NCBI RefSeq assembly: GCF_002077945.1
Contig: NZ_LVYD01000124.1
Span: 310,001 to 374,000 of the forward strand
Direction of reading: 5' to 3'
From: Niastella vici
Lineage (GTDB): Bacteria; Bacteroidota; Bacteroidia; Chitinophagales; Chitinophagaceae
DNA: 64,000 nucleotides
Below the pieces are notes generated by a model. That model did not search any database and was not told the DNA's origin. It was given only the letters and a program-made list of their open reading frames with translations. Made by a program: the position numbers and the translations under genes. This document shows positions 58,985-64,000 of this stretch, piece after piece. How positions within the stretch are numbered: the first letter of the stretch is position 1; each line of letters begins with the position of its first letter.

Positions 58985-61900
58985 TTATTCCTTATTAACA
59001 TTCTTTCCGGTAACATTATACTGGTTATTAAAAGACTGCCGGTACTTTTTAATATACTCCGAAGGGTTCATGCCGAACAATTTATTGAACTGGGTGCGGA
59101 AATACTTGATATCGCTGATGCCCACTTCAAAAGCCGCCTGGTTCACATTGCACTCGCCTTTGAGCATCAGCTCTGCCGCTTTGCGCAGCCTGATGTAGCG
59201 AATAAAATTGGTGATCGACTGGCCCGAAAGCAGCCTGATCTTCTTATACAGGTTCGAATGGCTCATGCCGATCTCCTTCACCAGCACCTTGATGGTAAAA
59301 TTTTCATCGGTAAGGTGGCGCTCTACAATGGCAATACAGGTATCGAGGAACTCCTTATACTCTGCAGAAACTTTCTGGCTGTTTTGCTTCAGCGTGATCT
59401 CGTTAAAGAAATAGTTCCGCAGCTCGTTACGGGTTTTAAAGATGTTCTCCACCTTCGCCAGCAGCAGGTCTTTATCAAAGGGTTTGGTAATATACAGGTC
59501 GGCGCCTTCTTCAATGCTTTGCAATTCGGTGTCTGTGTTCTGCGAAGCGGTCAGCAGTACCACGGGAATATGGTTCAGGGCCGCATCTTTTTTTATGGTG
59601 CGGCATAAGGCAATGCCATCCATGCCATCCATCCTGATGTCGCTGATGACCAGGTCGGGCAATTTTGTTTGAACCATGGCCAACGCTTCCTGTCCGTTCA
59701 CGGCTTCCATTACCTCATATTTATCTTTCAGCATTTGTTGCAGGTAATGCCTTATCGACTTGTCGTCATCAACAATGAGCACGCTGTGCCGGTCAGTCAC
59801 CTGCAAAAGGGTCTTGTTGTCAACGGTATCAACGGCTGGTTGTTCCTCAACCGGTTCTTCGAGCAGCTCTTCGAGGATCACCGGTTCTTTTTGCGCTGCT
59901 TCCAGAATGGTTTCATTAGCCAGGTGCGCTTTTCCTTTTTGTAAAGTGATGGTGAAAGTAGTGCCCTTCCCTTCAGCTGTTTCAAAGGTCACCAAGCCTT
60001 TATGCGCTTCAATAAAATGCCGCACCAGGTACAAACCGATGCCAAAGCCCGGTTTAAGTGGCGCTTTTGACGCCGTAACCTGGTAAAACTTTTCGAACAG
60101 GCGGGGGGTTGCTTCGGCCGGAATACCGCAACCGGTATCCTGCACCTGCAGCACAACGGTATCGTTCAACTCCTGTACTTTAAATGCAATGGCGCCACCC
60201 GGCGGGGTAAACTTGATGGCGTTTGAAATAAGATTGTACAACACGATCTCCATTTTCTCGCGGTCAACGTACAACTCCAGGTCGGGGTTATTGCATTCAA
60301 AAGTATAGGTGAGGTGGTTGCTTCGCGCCTGTTGCACAAAACAGAGATATACTTCATTACACAAATTATAGAAATGATGCCGGGCAAAGGTCATTTTATC
60401 GGCTTCCACATCGGCCTTTCTGAAGATCAGCAACTGATCAACCAGGCTCAGTAAACGCCGTGCATTGCGGTATACGATGCCGAGGTCCTTCCCGGGCAAA
60501 GGCTCCCCCTCCCCGCTCTCACGCAACATATCTTTTATGGGATTGATGATAAGCGTTAAAGGCGTGCGGAACTCGTGTGAGATATTGGTAAAGAAAGAGT
60601 GCCTTTTTTCATTGATCTCTTTTTCTTTTTCGGCATTGATGTGCGCCAGTTTGATCTCATACTCCAGTTTCGCCTGGCGTGCCCGGTACCGGTAATACAT
60701 ATAAATGAGTGACGACACAATAGCCAAATACAACGCATAGGCCCACCAGGTACGGTACCAGGGCGGCAGCACGATTATTTTTATTGTGGCTTCCCGGGTA
60801 TTCCATACACCTTCGGCATTGGTTGATTTGATGCGTAACCAGTAAGTGCCTTCGCTGATGTTATTATAGTTAATGTTGCGTACGTTGCCGCTATAGTTCC
60901 AGTCCTTATCCCACCCCTGCAGAAAATAGGCGTAGTGCACTTTTTCGGGCGAAGAATATTCCAGTGCCGTAAAATGAAAAGAAAGGATCGCCTCATTATA
61001 AGGTATGCGCAACGTGGCAATGCGGTCCTGACTGGCCTGCTCAATATAGTTGGGCACTTCCGACAGGGGTTTATTGTTCACCCAAATGCCCGAGAACAAC
61101 AAGGCGGGCATGAAGCGGCGGGTATTCACCTGTTGCGGAAAGAACAAATTAAACCCATTGATACCGCCGAAAGCCAGCTCGCCCGATTGCAGCCTGAGCG
61201 CCGCGTTGTACGAGAACTGGTTGCTTTGCAGGCCATCGCTTTGATAAAAGTTCTGGAATACTTTTTTTACGGGGTCAAATTTCGATACGCCGTTAAAGGT
61301 GCTTACCCACAGCTGGCCGTTTGCATCTTCCAAAATATTCAGCACCGCATTATTCGTTAACCCATCGGCCATGGAATAGCGGGTAGCCACGGCTCCTTTT
61401 TTACGGTCGAACAACAGCAGGCCGCCGCCTTCGGTTCCCACCCACAGGTTCTGATGGCTATCTTCAAAAATAGCCCGCACCGGTTTACCGGTCTCATAAT
61501 AGGTGTGTTGGCCGTTTTGTTTATCGAGCAGTATCAGTTGCCGCGCACTTCCCACCCATAAAGCGCCGGTATGGTCCTCAGCAATGGCGATGAGATCGTT
61601 TAAATGCGCATCAAATTGTTGGAACCGTTCCTGTTCGCGGTTGAAGCGGTACAGGCGGCCATTCCCGAACGTGGTTGCCCACAGGTTTTTATCATGGTCT
61701 TCGTACAACAGGCAAACATTTTTATTTTCTTCCCCGTTTTTTTCATTGATGCATTGGTAATGGGCAAAGCTGCGGGTAGCCGCGTTGTAGCGGTTGATGC
61801 CGCCGCCGAAAGTGGCGATCCAGGTATTGCCGAGGTAGTCCTGCTTTATACAGCTCACCGCATTATGACTGAGGGAGCTGTTATCGTTTACCCGATGTTT

Positions 61901-63094
61901 GAAATTGGTGAAGGTGTTTTTTTGCCGGTCCCAGATGCTGAGGCCGCCGCCATCGGTTCCCACCCATAGCTCACCGTTCGGGGCTTCATAAAAGGAATAA
62001 ACGAAATTACTGATGAGGCTGTTGGCATCGAACGGATTGTGCGTAATTGTCTGGAACCTGCTTTTATGTACATCGAGGACGTTTATGCCGCCCTTTAAAG
62101 TACCCATCCACACCCGCGATTCCTTATCAACAAAAATGGAATACACCGATTCGCTCGAAAGCTGGTCCCTGCTTTCGCCGGGCATCAGGTATTGAAAGGC
62201 GCCGGTGGTCTTGTTGAGGATATTGGCGCCACTGTTCATGGTGCCGATCCATAAATTATCCTGCGCATCGCTGCACAGGCTTACCACCATATTGCTGGTG
62301 AGCTGGCCTTTCTTTTCTATAAAATGATTGACGATCGTGTTCGATGCAATGGCGTATTGGTACAGCCCGCCTTCGGTGCCCATCCAGATGTTACCGGCAT
62401 TATCTGCCTCGAGACGGATGACCGACTTCAACGAATTATTCACCAAACGAATGGTATTGTGGCTGCGGTCGAACAAACAAAGCCCCATTGTTTCAATAAA
62501 CAACCATACATTACCCGGTTTATCGACATAAATGGACTGCACATTATAATAAGAGCTTTCTTTAGTGCCCGTGTTAACCGGGATCTGAATGGCCGCATCG
62601 GCATCCTGTTTTTTCAGGAACAGTCCCCAGCCATTGGTGCCAAAATAAATAGTGCCACCTGCATCTGATTTAATGGTATTGATGCTGCAGGTGATGCGGT
62701 CACGGCGCTTTACGTCCCAATTAGGATGAAAATATACCGGAGAAAACCGGTCAACTATGCGGTTGTATACCGCCACCCCGAGCCCCGTACCCACCCACAG
62801 GTTATTGAATTTGTCTTCATGAATGGTATAAATGTAATTATGCGGAATAGAGGCGGTATCGTTGATCCGGTTCCGGAAAACCTTGAAGGCATAGCCATCA
62901 TAACTGTTGAGGCCATCGTAGGTGCCAAACCACATGAGGCCGTTATGGTCCTGGTAAATACATTGAACCGAGTTGTTCGATAATCCCTCCTGAATACCTA
63001 AATGCGTGATGGTTGCACCGGTGTAGGCCCCGGCCGGGCAGGTAATTAAAAATGACAGAACGGCAAATAATATATATCTGCAGAAGATACCCAT
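58985..63094 (-). CDS. Hybrid two-component system regulator (HTCS) with AraC output
   Basis: 1369 residues. Signal peptide (about 1-24); two periplasmic Reg_prop seven-blade propellers (about 28-690; repeats such as DHNGLMWFGTYDGLNSYD); Y_Y_Y domain (about 700-775); TM (about 781-801). Then histidine kinase with FFTNISHEFRTPLTLI (His about 840) and NLISNAIKFTPPGG (about 963); receiver with LIVDDDKS (about 1106) and phospho-Asp in VISDIRMDGMDG (about 1151); AraC helix-turn-helix (about 1255-1360). In Bacteroidota such proteins sense oligosaccharides and switch on glycan-use genes, here most likely the adjacent GH43-GH16 gene. All domains look intact. Confidence 0.96.
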   Translation of the reverse strand: MGIFCRYILFAVLSFLITCPAGAYTGATITHLGIQEGLSNNSVQCIYQDHNGLMWFGTYDGLNSYDGYAFKVFRNRINDTASIPHNYIYTIHEDKFNNLWVGTGLGVAVYNRIVDRFSPVYFHPNWDVKRRDRITCSINTIKSDAGGTIYFGTNGWGLFLKKQDADAAIQIPVNTGTKESSYYNVQSIYVDKPGNVWLFIETMGLCLFDRSHNTIRLVNNSLKSVIRLEADNAGNIWMGTEGGLYQYAIASNTIVNHFIEKKGQLTSNMVVSLCSDAQDNLWIGTMNSGANILNKTTGAFQYLMPGESRDQLSSESVYSIFVDKESRVWMGTLKGGINVLDVHKSRFQTITHNPFDANSLISNFVYSFYEAPNGELWVGTDGGGLSIWDRQKNTFTNFKHRVNDNSSLSHNAVSCIKQDYLGNTWIATFGGGINRYNAATRSFAHYQCINEKNGEENKNVCLLYEDHDKNLWATTFGNGRLYRFNREQERFQQFDAHLNDLIAIAEDHTGALWVGSARQLILLDKQNGQHTYYETGKPVRAIFEDSHQNLWVGTEGGGLLLFDRKKGAVATRYSMADGLTNNAVLNILEDANGQLWVSTFNGVSKFDPVKKVFQNFYQSDGLQSNQFSYNAALRLQSGELAFGGINGFNLFFPQQVNTRRFMPALLFSGIWVNNKPLSEVPNYIEQASQDRIATLRIPYNEAILSFHFTALEYSSPEKVHYAYFLQGWDKDWNYSGNVRNINYNNISEGTYWLRIKSTNAEGVWNTREATIKIIVLPPWYRTWWAYALYLAIVSSLIYMYYRYRARQAKLEYEIKLAHINAEKEKEINEKRHSFFTNISHEFRTPLTLIINPIKDMLRESGEGEPLPGKDLGIVYRNARRLLSLVDQLLIFRKADVEADKMTFARHHFYNLCNEVYLCFVQQARSNHLTYTFECNNPDLELYVDREKMEIVLYNLISNAIKFTPPGGAIAFKVQELNDTVVLQVQDTGCGIPAEATPRLFEKFYQVTASKAPLKPGFGIGLYLVRHFIEAHKGLVTFETAEGKGTTFTITLQKGKAHLANETILEAAQKEPVILEELLEEPVEEQPAVDTVDNKTLLQVTDRHSVLIVDDDKSIRHYLQQMLKDKYEVMEAVNGQEALAMVQTKLPDLVISDIRMDGMDGIALCRTIKKDAALNHIPVVLLTASQNTDTELQSIEEGADLYITKPFDKDLLLAKVENIFKTRNELRNYFFNEITLKQNSQKVSAEYKEFLDTCIAIVERHLTDENFTIKVLVKEIGMSHSNLYKKIRLLSGQSITNFIRYIRLRKAAELMLKGECNVNQAAFEVGISDIKYFRTQFNKLFGMNPSEYIKKYRQSFNNQYNVTGKNVNKE

Positions 63095-63267
63095 AAGCGC
63101 TAGCTGGTTTCAATCGTTAGAGCCGCTCGCGCGGCTTTCCTGCAGGACGGCCGCAGGAAGATGGTGCTATTTAACAATTGTAAATCTAACATTTTTTAAA
63201 TACAAGTCAACATATGCAAACAAAGTCATATCTGATAAATTTGGAACTGCTGTGAATCAAGGTCTGC

Positions 63268-64000
63268 GAAGTAGGAAGTAAGAGATAGGAAGTAAGAAAA
63301 TGCCGAATGTTGTAGCTCGTAACTAATAGCGATTTTGAGATTTCGGGGTTTCGGGTTTTGTAATTTGTGCCGAGTTTCGAATTTGAGGTAAATCCTACCT
63401 CTTACTTCTTACATCAGTTTTCCTACTTCCTACCTCTTACTTCTTACTTCAGTTTTCCTACTTCCTACCTCTTACTTCTTACTTCAGTTTTCCTACTTCT
63501 TACCTCTTACTTCTTACTTCAGTTTTCCTACTTCCTACCTCCTACTTCTTACTTCAGTTTTCCTACTTCCTACCTCTTACTTCTTACTTCAGTTTTCCTA
63601 CTTCCTACCTCCTACTTCTTACTTCAGTTTTCCTACTTCCTACCTCTTACTTCTTACTTCAGTTTTCCTACTTCCTACCTCCTACTTCTTACTTCAGTTT
63701 TCCTACTTCCTACCTCTTACTTCTTACTTCAGTTTTCCTACTTCCTACCTCCTACTTCTTACTTCAGTTTTCCTACTTCCTACCTCTTACTTCTTACTTC
63801 AGTTTTCCTACTTCCTACCTCCTACTTCCTACTTCAGTTTTCCTACTTCTTACCTCTTACTTCTTACTTCAGTTTTCCTACTTCCTACCTCCTACTTCTT
63901 ACTTCAGTTTTCCTACTTCCTACCTCTTACTTCTTACTTCAGTTTTCCTACTTCCTACCTCCTACTTCCTACTTCAGTTTTCCTACTTCTTACCTCTTAC
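63268..64000. repeat. Expanded heptamer fold-back element, GTAAGAA family (copy 4)
   Basis: Left arm GAAGTAG, GAAGTAA, GAGATAG, GAAGTAA, GAAAATG (63268-63302). A spacer with GATTTCGG-type octamers (63328-63388) follows. Then a right arm has expanded from about 63390 to the window edge as 35-bp units of five 7-mers: TTTCCTA, CTTCCTA, CCTCTTA, CTTCTTA, CTTCAGT. Units alternate CCTCTTA/CCTCCTA, giving a 70-bp higher order. About 17 units are present and the array continues past the edge. The plus strand has no stop codon in any frame, but no start either. The stretch 63095-63267 before it shows no gene. Confidence 0.9.

Noticed and set aside
63390-64000. CRISPR-like regular array at the right edge
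   Set aside because: The 35-bp units are contiguous tandem copies built from 7-mers. There are no unique spacers, and no cas genes are in the window.
1-64000. tRNA or rRNA genes
   Set aside because: No cloverleaf with a conserved T-loop and no rRNA landmark was found in any intergenic gap. A covariance search would be decisive.

Overview
The window reads as chromosomal DNA of a Bacteroidota bacterium, most likely a Chitinophagaceae member (Niastella/Chitinophaga-like). Evidence: mid-range GC, absence of clear Shine-Dalgarno sites, several promoters with the Bacteroidota -7 box TAnnTTTG, and a typical gene set (TonB receptor with a carboxypeptidase-like N-domain, DUF5686, DUF4294, GSCFA, hybrid two-component regulator with AraC output, OmpA with TSP3 repeats, GT5-like gene beside panC-panD). 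I saw no rRNA, tRNA, integrase, transposase or CRISPR. It looks like core genome with lifestyle genes, not an integrated island.

Layout. 1-1.1 kb: end of an Fe-S oxidoreductase subunit and a degenerate ImmA/IrrE-like protein. 1.3-6.5 kb: a five-gene operon of a soluble coiled-coil protein, a two-TM coiled-coil protein, an inner-membrane-anchored solute-binding protein fused to an OmpA peptidoglycan-binding domain, an ABC permease and an ABC ATPase. 6.6-19 kb: TonB receptor, purC, lactonase-like propeller, trhO, DUF5686 outer-membrane protein, RDD protein, small membrane protein, penicillin acylase. 19-30 kb: cupin lipoprotein, bioF-like gene, miaE, SMUG2-like glycosylase, Gfo/Idh/MocA oxidoreductase, GSCFA, HMG-CoA lyase, rlmB, NUDIX, metK. 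29.5-33.6 kb: GT5-like protein, panC, panD, flippase-like protein, heptose-phosphate adenylyltransferase. 33.6-42.3 kb: DUF4294, ccmF/ccmE cytochrome c maturation pair (CcmE with a CxxxY heme site), agmatinase-like ureohydrolase, acyltransferase, ALDH7. 42.5-52.6 kb: OmpA/TSP3 protein, subtilase, DinB, DUF2520, pcm, aldo/keto reductase, PKD/DNRLRE lipoprotein, MFS exporter and an ArsR regulator whose operator-like palindrome recurs before the MFS gene. 52.8-63.1 kb: subtilase fused to a seven-blade PLL-type propeller, two paralogous small proteins, a GH43-GH16 lipoprotein and a 1369-residue hybrid two-component regulator that probably controls it.

The most unusual feature lies between the genes. 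At least fifteen intergenic stretches contain arrays of phased degenerate 7-mers (sometimes 8-mers). Most are built as a left arm, a spacer of roughly 40-90 nt and a right arm that is the inverted complement in the same word family. Words differ between loci (GTAAGAA, TGGTAAC, CTGTAAA, GATTTnnn, AACTTGTT, AGCTTGA), but the two arms of a locus always agree. One copy at the right edge has expanded into more than 600 bp of 35-bp (5 x 7) units. I do not recognise this as a named repeat class. It and the ABC/OmpA cassette are the two items most worth following up.
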